64,000 bases of DNA from Marchantia polymorpha subsp. ruderalis (Eukaryota; Streptophyta; Marchantiopsida; Marchantiales; Marchantiaceae). The notes beneath the pieces are model-generated. The model ran no database searches. It was not told the DNA's origin and was given only the letters and a program-made list of their open reading frames with translations. The stretch spans positions 14,347,501 to 14,411,500 of the forward strand of contig AP031355.1 in assembly GCA_037833965.1 (NCBI GenBank), read 5' to 3'. The translations under genes were made by a program, and so were the position numbers. This document shows, piece by piece, positions 21,604-30,056 of the stretch (the first letter of the stretch is position 1; each line of letters begins with the position of its first letter).

Positions 21604-24600
21604 TGTAATAACCCACTAAAGGCTAAAACTGCAATATAGTGGTAGAAAGGTCGAACCCACAGGGACAGAGGAACACACAGGGTACAAAGTGTCACGTTTT
21701 AACAGACTATTGAGGAGTTTGAATTCTCAGGCAACTGTCACTCCCAGAAATACTGCAAGTGTCCACTCGGAGCGCACTCGGAGGTCGCACAGTGCAGCGT
21801 AACACACACACACACACACCTGAAACTACAGAAACACAACCCAGAGATCCGTTAGGACCTCTACTTCAAGATTTCAGGGGGAAAGTCTCTCTCAAGCACA
21901 CTCGGCAAAGCTGCGGGCAGTGACTTCCAACTCCGGCTTTTACAACGCTTCCACTAGCTTGCTGCTAGTGTAGGAAACCCGGTTTGGACTACCTACTTCG
22001 GATCGAAGTCACTCAGACGCGGTGAACAACACTCTCAACTCACAAAACGCGCAGAGAACACAGGTCCGCACTGAAGGACTCACTGAGAAACATTCCAGTA
22101 ACACAACAACAGTCTATTGAAGAGTTTGAATTCTCAGGCACTTGTCATTCCCAGAAATACTACAGGGGTTACCCTCAAGGCACCTGCTGCAGCGTAACCT
22201 GAATTTACAACCAAGGCTTACACGAAGTAGCAAAACTTCACTTTGGCATTCAGGGGAAAAATCCCAAGGAGTACAATCAGAAAGAAACACTCGAAGGTGT
22301 AGGGGCGAAACTGTTCAAGTATCTAACTAGTCACTGGCTCTGAGCATCGGCAGTCACCCGCAGGTGCAGATCCGAACTACTCAAGTCTCTAACCAATGTA
22401 CTAGCTCTGAACATTCGGCCGAAGGCCTTTAGCTACAAAATGCGGAACGCTAAGTTGTAACTCCTCGTGCGTGGTGACAGAACTCAAGGACACAAACACG
22501 CAAAGGAAATGGGTTCCTGATCTGCACTTCTGATGGGAAAGAACCCCAGGCAAAACGCCTGGAACTATTTTATACCTTCTAAGTCCTACCTAGCACTACA
22601 CTGCACTACGCTACACGCCTGCACGGAACCACGCTACACTACACTCCGCGGAACCTGTACTACGTCTCCTGCGCGGCCGACTGCCGCGCACTAACTCCCT
22701 ACCCTGCCAGTCTTCTGCTCGACTGCGCAGTCCCAACCGCTGCAACGCCGCGGACACCTCCCCTTCGAGGGCGGACATGGTATCCTGTGCCTTCGACAGA
22801 AAGGCTTCGAGCTTCTTTGCTACCTTCCGCCGACTCCTACTGTCGCCTGACAACAACCCGGCTGCGCGCAATTCAAACTCACGCAGTGTGAGTTTCTCCT
22901 GCGCCTTCACTTCCCAGTGGGCGTAGCCCTTGAGACAGTGGGCGACTCGCCTCGCCGTCTCCACCTTCGTGCGATCCGCCTCCTTCCTGCGATCCTCTTC
23001 AATCATCACTAATTGCGATTCGGCTTCAGCACGTTGCGCTCTCAATTCGCCACACTCTGACTGCAACCTGCGGATTAATTCTTCATCCGCCTGCCGTGCG
23101 AGCTGACATTGTTCCAACAACCGCGTCTGTCGCACGAGCTCCTCTGACAAAATCCGATTCTGGGCCTGCTCAGAGTTGAGTGCTTCCTTGACCTTCACCT
23201 GCTCCTTGGTGAGCTCGCCCAGTTTCTCATCCTTCATCTTCTCGGTGTGCTTGTAGAACTTCTGATTAAGCTTGTACTGACCCCACAAGCACGCATGCTT
23301 CTCCTTCAAGTCCCTCAACTCCTGGTCCACTCTAGCTAATAGCTTGCTGGTGTGGACTTTAGTGCGAGTCCGCCTGCGCACTAACTCGATGTAAGATCCC
23401 GGCTGGAGTGGGTCGGCGTATTTATCGACCTTGCGATCCAAGTACCGCAGCAACGGAATCACCTGCTTAGAGAGCGCCGCCGCCGGCGCTCCAACAATTT
23501 CCTCCTCCTCCTCCTCGGTGTCTTCTGCTCCTGACATTTCTTCCGTGGAGCCTCCGTCGTCATCATCCGAGTGGAGAATTTCAGTCGCCATTGATTGCGT
23601 CGGCGACTGCCCCGAGTGGGGCTGCACGTCGTCGACGTGTGCTGCCTGCGAAGGCACGGCTGCAGCCTCGCTGCTCGTCGCCAAAATGTCTAAGGCGGAA
23701 GGCGAATGTACCCGAGCGGCATCCCCGTCGCTCGCTGGTTGATTGCCTACCGCGTTCTCTCTGCCGCCGTCGTCCGTCGCAGAAGGCGATCGAGCGGAAG
23801 GTGGCTGCGCGGGGTTAGATTGCGCATCGCGCATCGAGATTTCATCCCGCGGACAGTCACTCCGCTCCTCTGTCTGTTGCTGCTCCCTTGATCGGCCCGT
23901 GGGGGCTGTGCCCGGCCCGTGCGCAGGCGCATTTGCCGGCGCCTTGTCCGCCGCAGGCGTAGCGCCGCGGACATCTATCGCCGAAGGCGACATGGCCGGG
24001 GGCCGCACGCCCGATGTTCCTTGGCCTATAGGCCCTACCGCCGAAGGCGCATCTATCGGCGGACTTCCCGCCGATGGTGCGGCCTCCGCACGCTCTCTGC
24101 TCGTATCTCCTCGGCTCGAAGGCCCTGGCGCCGAAGGCGCAAATTGCGGCGCGCGGTGCGCCGGAGGGTCTGGCCCCGAGGGCCGGTGTCTCGTAGGCGG
24201 TTCTTCCGCCGGCTCCTTCCCCTTCCTACGTTGGAACGGGGGTGATTCTTGCCTGTGCACAGGCGGCACGTGTGGAGGTGTCATGTGCACAGGCGGACTG
24301 CTCCTTCCCACGCGTAAGCGTAGATCCACGTCCACTTGTGTTCGCCGGTCCGCGGAGGCTCGTCCGTCCGCGGAGGTTCGCCTGTGCGCAAACGGAACAT
24401 CTGTCCGCATCGCACGTGGTAACTCCGGAGGCCCTTGGCCCGTAGGCGGCCTCTCTCCCGACGAGGTTGCAGCGTGGCCCGTTGCTCCTGCGGTCGTCCG
24501 CGCTTCCTCTCGCCTCTCTGGCGACGCACTTCCTATCTCCGTCGCAATCGTCGCCGTGTCTGCACTGTCAGCTGGCAACACCAGTCTGCGTGCCTTCTGC

Positions 24601-26964
24601 TTCGTCCGGCTGTATGGCTCGCACAGCGGCCGCGGTCGAATGGGAGCAGAGGGTTCTTGATGCTGCTCCTCTTCGGACTCTTCCCTCCATCGCCGCTTCC
24701 GCGGCACTCGCGCTGCAGGGGTGTGTCTCCCTTCGTCCCTCCGTCTTGATGGGGTAGAAGTCGGTGACTCCTCCGCATCAGTGTCGACCTCGTTCTCCCG
24801 CACATACTTCCCGGGATGGTCGATGGACAATGGCGGAAAATGTTCAAGCTCCGCCGCTGTCAAACAATTCCGCTGTCGATAAAAATTGATGAGGAAAGGA
24901 GAAAGATGGTTTAGAGTTCCCCCTTTCTCCTCAAACGCGTGCTGTCGCATCACCCTGTGCAGGATGCTCGCCCAGTGAATTGGAGTTCCCTCGATGACGC
25001 ACTCCACAAAAGAGACCTGCCACAATGTGATGTAGCAGGCGCGGTGCGGCTGCAGTAATTGCATCAGCGCCGCGGACAAAGTCCGGCGAAATCGATCCTT
25101 GTAATCACGGGTCCTGTACCCATTCTTGGTAGACCTCCCGGTCTTGAACAGCTCCACAAATTGCGCCTCTTCTTGCTTGGTCACCTTGATGCTCTCACTG
25201 TCGAAAAGGAGATGCCCTGGCATGCCAGCACATCTTCCCAACGCCTGCGCCCAATCTTGAACTGTCCACCGGTCAACATGCGGACGCAATCCGCGCGAGG
25301 GTGGTCCCTGTGGCTCTAGCCACTCGCGCACCATATTCGCGCAGATGTAATTCCATCCCCATAGCAAGAAATCGAGCTTTCTTGCTATTAAGCGCTCCTC
25401 GAAAGCGCGCAGCCCGTTCTGCGGCAGGCGAAGTGGCACCATCCGCAATCTGCTCGGTCTCGTCATTGCGTTCCTGGGGTTCGCTCGCCCGCTCATTCTA
25501 CTTCCGCACTGCCCGCGTTTCTTTCTCTCTCGGCAAACTCTAATCGCCCTCAATTCCAAATCACGCGCACTCACTTCTCCCTCAATCAACAAGAAATCTC
25601 CTGTGCGACGACGTCGAGAATGTTCCGCAGCCAGCAGATGGATGCGCGCAGCGCGCACAAGAGATTGGAATCGCGAATTCAAGAATGGGACGTTCTCCGC
25701 CGCCCGGTCGAAGGTCATGGTCGGCTCTTGGTCGTGAAGAACGTCTCACTTGATGGCCGCGCCGGCTGTACGCTGGAACGGTCTTCGCTCTCACGCGCGG
25801 CTTCACGCTCCGCCGTCGTCGATTAAACTCTCACGCTCGAATTGGCGGATTTGAACTCCGCGAGCGTGTCACCCTGCGGACATGGGGGCGTAGCGCCCAA
25901 GGCGAGTTTTCCGCCTTGCGCGGTACACTTGTTCGTACCGCCCCTCGGCCAATCCCCCTCTGCCTTGACGCGTGTGTCCGCATGTCGGACAAAAATTCAA
26001 CTCCTGCCTGTGCGCAGGCAGGAGCCTCGGCGGATTCTCCGCCGGCGCGGAACTTGAACATCCTCCTGTGCACAGGCGTCCGCCTGTGCGTAGGCGAATT
26101 CCGTCCGCGGCGCTGCGCTGGCGCGGAAGGCGTTGACCGTGGTCAGCCGTCTCCGTCCAGTCTGTCCGTTCCTTGTCTCTCCGTCGGCGCTTCCGCCGCC
26201 GCAACTCCGTCCGTCCAAGAGCGCATCCACCCGTGCCGTCCGCATGGTCCGTACCGATTGGATTACTCTGGCGGCTCCTCCGACGTACGCGGCGCCGCGC
26301 TGGCGCGGAAGGCGCCGTACACTTTCTACCTCACAAGGCGCATTTCTAGGGCCCAAGGCGGATTTCCCGCCGACGCCGAAGTGCCTGTGCACAGGCGAAC
26401 GCCTGTGCGTAGGCGGACTTCGCGCCTTCCCTAACCCTACTTCGCCTGTGCACAGGCGAACGCCTTCGTCCGCGCATAGGGCAAAACTTGATTCCCCCTT
26501 CCGCGTAGGCGGAATTCGCGCCGGTGGCGAACTCCTTCCGCCGTAGGCGACCGCCTCCGTTTCTTCCAATAGCGATAACTCCCTAAGTCCTCATCCGTTC
26601 CAAGCGTTCTTGGGCTCGTTAGAATCAGCGCGTCGAGCTCTTTCCAACGGGACCCTAACTTGGTCAAGGCGCCCGAGGGTTGACCTAATTACGGGGGTTT
26701 CCCTACAGCCGCGGACGCAACCTCTGAAGGCGGATTTTGCGCCTTGCGCCGTAGAGATCCTAACTGCAGAGCTCGCAGGGAGGGTGGTGCCTGTCCTTAC
26801 TGCGGCACCCCAAATCCCAGATTCTACAAGATCCCTCGAGAATCCCCGCGATCTTCCGGATTCACTCTGTTTTGATGTACCGAAGGCTATTTACAATGCT
26901 GCCAGGGTACAGTTTTCCAAAAATGTTTTAATTTCCTCAAAATTGCCAAAAGTGGGGTACCACA
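21604..26964 (-). repeat. 3' LTR of element C (full length, subfamily I)
   Basis: 5,361 bp, minus strand from TGTGGTACCCC (26,964) to GGTTATTACA (21,604). It contains the U3 frame at 22,611-25,718, TATA at about 22,568-22,574 and the hairpin CCAGGC-GTTTT-GCCTGG (22,546-22,562). R-U5 is the long form: two copies of the GAATTCAAACTC block (about 21,715-21,757 and 22,109-22,165) around a (CA)n-bearing segment. Confidence 0.9.
22611..25718 (-). CDS. U3-encoded LTR protein, 3' LTR of C (1,035 aa)
   Basis: Open from MTFDRAAENV. Residue M85 (MTRPSRLRM) aligns with the likely start in A and E, so the protein may be 951 aa. Residues 90-310 are the conserved domain (LLWGWNYICANMVREWL, RGLRPHVDRW, WAQALGRCAG, TRDYKDRFRR, GGTLNHLSPF, NCLT). 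At 335-385 there is a basic region with PRKRRW and PKQKARRL-like patches. About 390-750 is Pro/Ser/Arg-rich and encoded by palindrome-rich DNA; about 755-1,000 is coiled coil; the C-terminus is PRRRRSTGSAECS. It lies wholly in U3, ending about 37 bp before the TATA box. Function unknown. The frame looks whole. Confidence 0.78.
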   Translation of the reverse strand: MTFDRAAENVPFLNSRFQSLVRAARIHLLAAEHSRRRRTGDFLLIEGEVSARDLELRAIRVCRERKKRGQCGSRMSGRANPRNAMTRPSRLRMVPLRLPQNGLRAFEERLIARKLDFLLWGWNYICANMVREWLEPQGPPSRGLRPHVDRWTVQDWAQALGRCAGMPGHLLFDSESIKVTKQEEAQFVELFKTGRSTKNGYRTRDYKDRFRRTLSAALMQLLQPHRACYITLWQVSFVECVIEGTPIHWASILHRVMRQHAFEEKGGTLNHLSPFLINFYRQRNCLTAAELEHFPPLSIDHPGKYVRENEVDTDAEESPTSTPSRRRDEGRHTPAARVPRKRRWREESEEEQHQEPSAPIRPRPLCEPYSRTKQKARRLVLPADSADTATIATEIGSASPERREEARTTAGATGHAATSSGERPPTGQGPPELPRAMRTDVPFAHRRTSADGRASADRRTQVDVDLRLRVGRSSPPVHMTPPHVPPVHRQESPPFQRRKGKEPAEEPPTRHRPSGPDPPAHRAPQFAPSAPGPSSRGDTSRERAEAAPSAGSPPIDAPSAVGPIGQGTSGVRPPAMSPSAIDVRGATPAADKAPANAPAHGPGTAPTGRSREQQQTEERSDCPRDEISMRDAQSNPAQPPSARSPSATDDGGRENAVGNQPASDGDAARVHSPSALDILATSSEAAAVPSQAAHVDDVQPHSGQSPTQSMATEILHSDDDDGGSTEEMSGAEDTEEEEEEIVGAPAAALSKQVIPLLRYLDRKVDKYADPLQPGSYIELVRRRTRTKVHTSKLLARVDQELRDLKEKHACLWGQYKLNQKFYKHTEKMKDEKLGELTKEQVKVKEALNSEQAQNRILSEELVRQTRLLEQCQLARQADEELIRRLQSECGELRAQRAEAESQLVMIEEDRRKEADRTKVETARRVAHCLKGYAHWEVKAQEKLTLREFELRAAGLLSGDSRSRRKVAKKLEAFLSKAQDTMSALEGEVSAALQRLGLRSRAEDWQGRELVRGSRPRRRRSTGSAECSVAWFRAGV

Positions 26965-26978
26965 TGCCCCCCTCCTCA
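26965..26978 (-). promoter_or_regulatory. Polypurine tract of element C
   Basis: On the minus strand TGAGGAGGGGGGCA ends directly at the LTR start TGTGGTACC. It is the expected plus-strand primer site and confirms the 3' LTR boundary. Confidence 0.8.
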
Positions 26979-27001
26979 ATTGTGAGCGCCCACGCGAACA
27001 C

Positions 27002-28093
27002 TCACATATGGTATTTCTTCAACCGCCACCCGTTCACTCGGGTGCCTAACAAATCGCCGGCCAGGTCCGCAAGTTGGATGGATCCATTCGGGAAGACTTC
27101 GACAACCCTGTAAGGTCCCATCCATCTTAGGTGCAGTTTGCCTGGGAATCTGGCATGCCTGCTGTCGTAGAGCAATGCCAAATCACCCGCCTGCAGTAGT
27201 ACCGGTTTGATCTTTTTATCGTATCTCTCCTTTCGGCGGAGCTGGATTTTCCTGGTGCGATCTTCGGCGTCTCGTCTCCTCTCATCCAGCAGCGTGACCT
27301 CCTGTAACCTGTAGAGCTGACTCTCCTCTGCGCCCATCCTCTGCAAATCCAACGTTCGTTGGGTGGGTACTTCAAATTCGATCGGGAGGATCGGGTGTTG
27401 CCCATACACCAGAAAGTATGGTGTCTGTTTGGTCGTGATCTTCTCAGCTGTGCGGTACGCCCATAGAGCTGCTGCTAGCTTCGTATCCCAGTCATGAGCG
27501 TGATTCACCGTGACCTTGAGTAGTATTTTACACAGCAGACCATTGGACTTCTCCGTCAGTCCATTTGCCTTGGGATTGTATGGAGTAGTCTTCCGGTGCT
27601 TGATGTGGAAGTACCGTGTCAGATCTTCGATGATCTGATTCAGAAAATGCGTGCCCCGGTCGCTGACTAGCTCTAAGGGACATCCGTAGCGTGTGATGAT
27701 TGACTCAAACAAGAATGCTGCCACTGTGGCAGCATCATCCCTTCTGGTGGCCCTGGCCTCTACCATTTTGGTGGCGTAGTCCGTTGCTACCAGAATGTAG
27801 CGCCTTCGTGTACTTCTAGTCACTGGTTGTATCGGCCCTACAAAGTCAATACCCCACTTTTCGAAAGGTGCTAGAGGCATGATGGGAGTCAGGGGCCAGC
27901 GTGTTGTAGGCGTCGGTCTCCCCGTCCTCTGGCAACTGTCGCACTTGCGGATGTAATCGAGAACATCCTTAAACATGGTCGGCCACCAATATCCCGCATT
28001 TAGGATCTTTGTGACCGTGTTCCTGGTGGCATAGTGTCCACCCGCCTCCTCTTGGTACCTCTGATTCCTCCAGGCATCTGCATAAGCGCTCAT
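27002..28093 (-). CDS. Integrase of element C
   Basis: Zinc-binding part GGHYATRNTV ... CDSCQR, then the DDE core: WGIDFVGPIQ, VSDRGTHFLNQ, and the KTTPYNPKANGLTEKSNG stretch holding the final Glu. The C-terminal region ends WMGPYRVVEVFPNGSIQL, with no chromodomain. This supports a non-chromovirus Gypsy element. Fossil part. Confidence 0.85.
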   Translation of the reverse strand: MSAYADAWRNQRYQEEAGGHYATRNTVTKILNAGYWWPTMFKDVLDYIRKCDSCQRTGRPTPTTRWPLTPIMPLAPFEKWGIDFVGPIQPVTRSTRRRYILVATDYATKMVEARATRRDDAATVAAFLFESIITRYGCPLELVSDRGTHFLNQIIEDLTRYFHIKHRKTTPYNPKANGLTEKSNGLLCKILLKVTVNHAHDWDTKLAAALWAYRTAEKITTKQTPYFLVYGQHPILPIEFEVPTQRTLDLQRMGAEESQLYRLQEVTLLDERRRDAEDRTRKIQLRRKERYDKKIKPVLLQAGDLALLYDSRHARFPGKLHLRWMGPYRVVEVFPNGSIQLADLAGDLLGTRVNGWRLKKYHM

Positions 28094-28233
28094 CTGCCAT
28101 CTTCTTGAACAAAACCCCCCGCTGGAGTTGGTACGGACCTGCCTTATGAATAAAGACAGTTCGCTGTTCCAAATCCATGCCTTCAGGACACTGGAGGGTT
28201 AGCAGATATCGATACAGGTCGGCATAGCGGGAC

Positions 28234-28620
28234 TCATGTCCTGCTACGAGTTTCGACCCGTGCGCACATAACCTCTTCAGCCGGCCATTCTTCGTCTTCG
28301 TCATCCCCGTCTGAACCTACTTCGACCTGGTTAACTTGGACGTCCTCCTTGGCAGGAGCGTTCACAAATCGTACCGCTGGCCGAGGGACTGGTGGCTGAT
28401 CACACTCTGGCGCAGTGTGCCCGACCTTCTTGCAATTACTACATGTCGGAGCATAATCGTTTCGCCTTTTTGGATGGGGACACTGCGGTGAGAAGTGCCC
28501 AACTTCCCCGCAATTATAACAAGCTCGCGGTGGCGGTGGGTCAAACGTCCCTGGAGGTGCTCTCCGCCTCACGGGTACTGTAGTGGCCCGATCCACCGGA
28601 ATATATCGTGGGACTTGCAT
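28234..28620 (-). CDS. Zinc-knuckle part of gag, element C
   Basis: Two CCHC knuckles, CYNCGEVGHFSPQC and CSNCKKVGHTAPEC, nearly identical to those of B, followed by the acidic SDGDDEDEEWP segment. Part of a broken element. Confidence 0.8.
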   Translation of the reverse strand: MQVPRYIPVDRATTVPVRRRAPPGTFDPPPPRACYNCGEVGHFSPQCPHPKRRNDYAPTCSNCKKVGHTAPECDQPPVPRPAVRFVNAPAKEDVQVNQVEVGSDGDDEDEEWPAEEVMCARVETRSRT

Positions 28621-28650
28621 TGCTGAAACTGCAGGAGGGGTAGGAACCGA

Positions 28651-29970
28651 CTAGACGGCGTAGGCTGTCTCTTCGCTAGCCTCTCCATAGTACTGAGGGT
28701 GCTCTCCATAGTACGGTTGTGCCCACTCTACTGCGTTGACTGGATATGACGGACGGGTGGTAAGGCACTCGGTGTTTGCATGTCCCACCGCCCCGCACGT
28801 AGTACACCATAAGTTCGCTCGCACTCTCCCGGGTGATTTTCGGCGATCATGCCCGCCTACCACTTGAACCTTGAGATCGGCGAAGTCCTTCACAAGGGTC
28901 TCCATCTTCGAAGCTATATCTCCCGGCGCTCTGTCCGTAGTCACTCGTCGGATGCCCTTTTTCTTTGCTGACCCATGCTTCTTCCTCTTCTTCTCCTCCT
29001 CCGACGATGAGGTTTCCTCTTCTTCGGATGAGGAACGGTTCTCGTCCGAAGACGATTCCTCCGATGACGGAGTTGTACCTCTACGTCGTCTTCGCCCTCC
29101 CTTCGGTTTTCGCTCCTTCGACTCCCGTCTCTCTCTCCCTCTTCGGTTAAGAGTGGAAGTTTCGAAGGCTTCTGCCGATGCAATCACATCCTCAATAGTG
29201 TCGCACTTGCTGCGTCGGCAAAAAGTCTCCATCTCCCGAGTTAAACCGGTCACGTACCAATCCACAGCTTGTTGTACCGAGAAAGGGGACCCTGGTCCTG
29301 TTTTCGGTATTCTGTCAAGGAGGTCCAGAAATCTCTCAGTGTAGTCACGCAGACTCTCCTTCTTCTCTCGCTGCAAATTACGTAACTTTGTCAAAACCCG
29401 GCTGTCGTAGCCGAGCTCGCGAAAGCGGCGAAGGAACTTCTCCTTCAGCTGGGCCCATGTTGTCAACCCAGTCGGATCGATGCTCTTGTGATTGTACCAA
29501 CTCCTCGCTTTCTTCCGCAGAAGGCTTGGAAAGATCCTTAGTCGGTCGTCGTCTGCGATCTCGCGATTGGCAATAGACACCGACTCGAACAACTTGATGT
29601 ATGAATCTGCATCGTCGTCATCCCCACTCCCTTTGTACTTCGGGTAGGAATGTTTAGTAATCGGCTGAGGTAGCCGCACATTGGCTTGTCCGTCCGCCAT
29701 CGGTGTGTCTGTCGACGGTTCTCGGGCGGTCGGTTCTACTTCACGAGGCGGGTCCGTGCAAGGAATATCTAGTAGAACTGTAAGCACCAAGTTTGGTTCC
29801 GAGTCGCCGGGGGTAGGTTCCCCAAGGATGTCGGCCGAACTAGGCTTAGGTACTCTTTTTGGTGTTTTCTTGTTTTGACGCCGTGTCTCTTCCACGGCCT
29901 TCTCTGAATCTCGTCGGAACTTGCGGACAGCTCTAGCACTCAGGTTGCTCCCGCTAGCCCCAGTCGACAT
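28651..29970 (-). CDS. gag of element C
   Basis: 439 codons, almost identical to the first part of the B gag (MSTGASGSNLSARAV start, gag domain, Ser/Glu-rich stretch, first knuckle WCTTCGAVGHANTEC). Together B and C show one family present in both orientations. Confidence 0.85.
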   Translation of the reverse strand: MSTGASGSNLSARAVRKFRRDSEKAVEETRRQNKKTPKRVPKPSSADILGEPTPGDSEPNLVLTVLLDIPCTDPPREVEPTAREPSTDTPMADGQANVRLPQPITKHSYPKYKGSGDDDDADSYIKLFESVSIANREIADDDRLRIFPSLLRKKARSWYNHKSIDPTGLTTWAQLKEKFLRRFRELGYDSRVLTKLRNLQREKKESLRDYTERFLDLLDRIPKTGPGSPFSVQQAVDWYVTGLTREMETFCRRSKCDTIEDVIASAEAFETSTLNRRGRERRESKERKPKGGRRRRRGTTPSSEESSSDENRSSSEEEETSSSEEEKKRKKHGSAKKKGIRRVTTDRAPGDIASKMETLVKDFADLKVQVVGGHDRRKSPGRVRANLWCTTCGAVGHANTECLTTRPSYPVNAVEWAQPYYGEHPQYYGEASEETAYAV

Positions 29971-30016
29971 TCACCGAGCATGGCTGCTCGTACAAACCCC
30001 GGTGTTGACGCAACTG

Positions 30017-30034
30017 TCCCCGGCAGCGGCGCCA
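30017..30034 (-). promoter_or_regulatory. Primer binding site, tRNA-Asp type (C)
   Basis: Same 18-nt site as in B, on the minus strand, 22 nt from the end of the 5' LTR at 30,057. Confidence 0.8.
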
Positions 30035-30056
30035 AAAAGAAGTTGTCGGCTTCTTA

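Noticed and set aside
21780-21830. CRISPR-like or satellite array at the repeated CA/GT tracts
   Set aside because: Simple (CA)n microsatellites in U5, recurring only because the LTR recurs; no spacer-repeat structure.
23743-24660. 305-codon plus-strand frame in the 3' LTR of C (and its twin at 32,198-33,115)
   Set aside because: Antisense shadow of the low-complexity middle of the U3 protein. The near-identical twin is explained by LTR duplication, so conservation is not evidence of coding.
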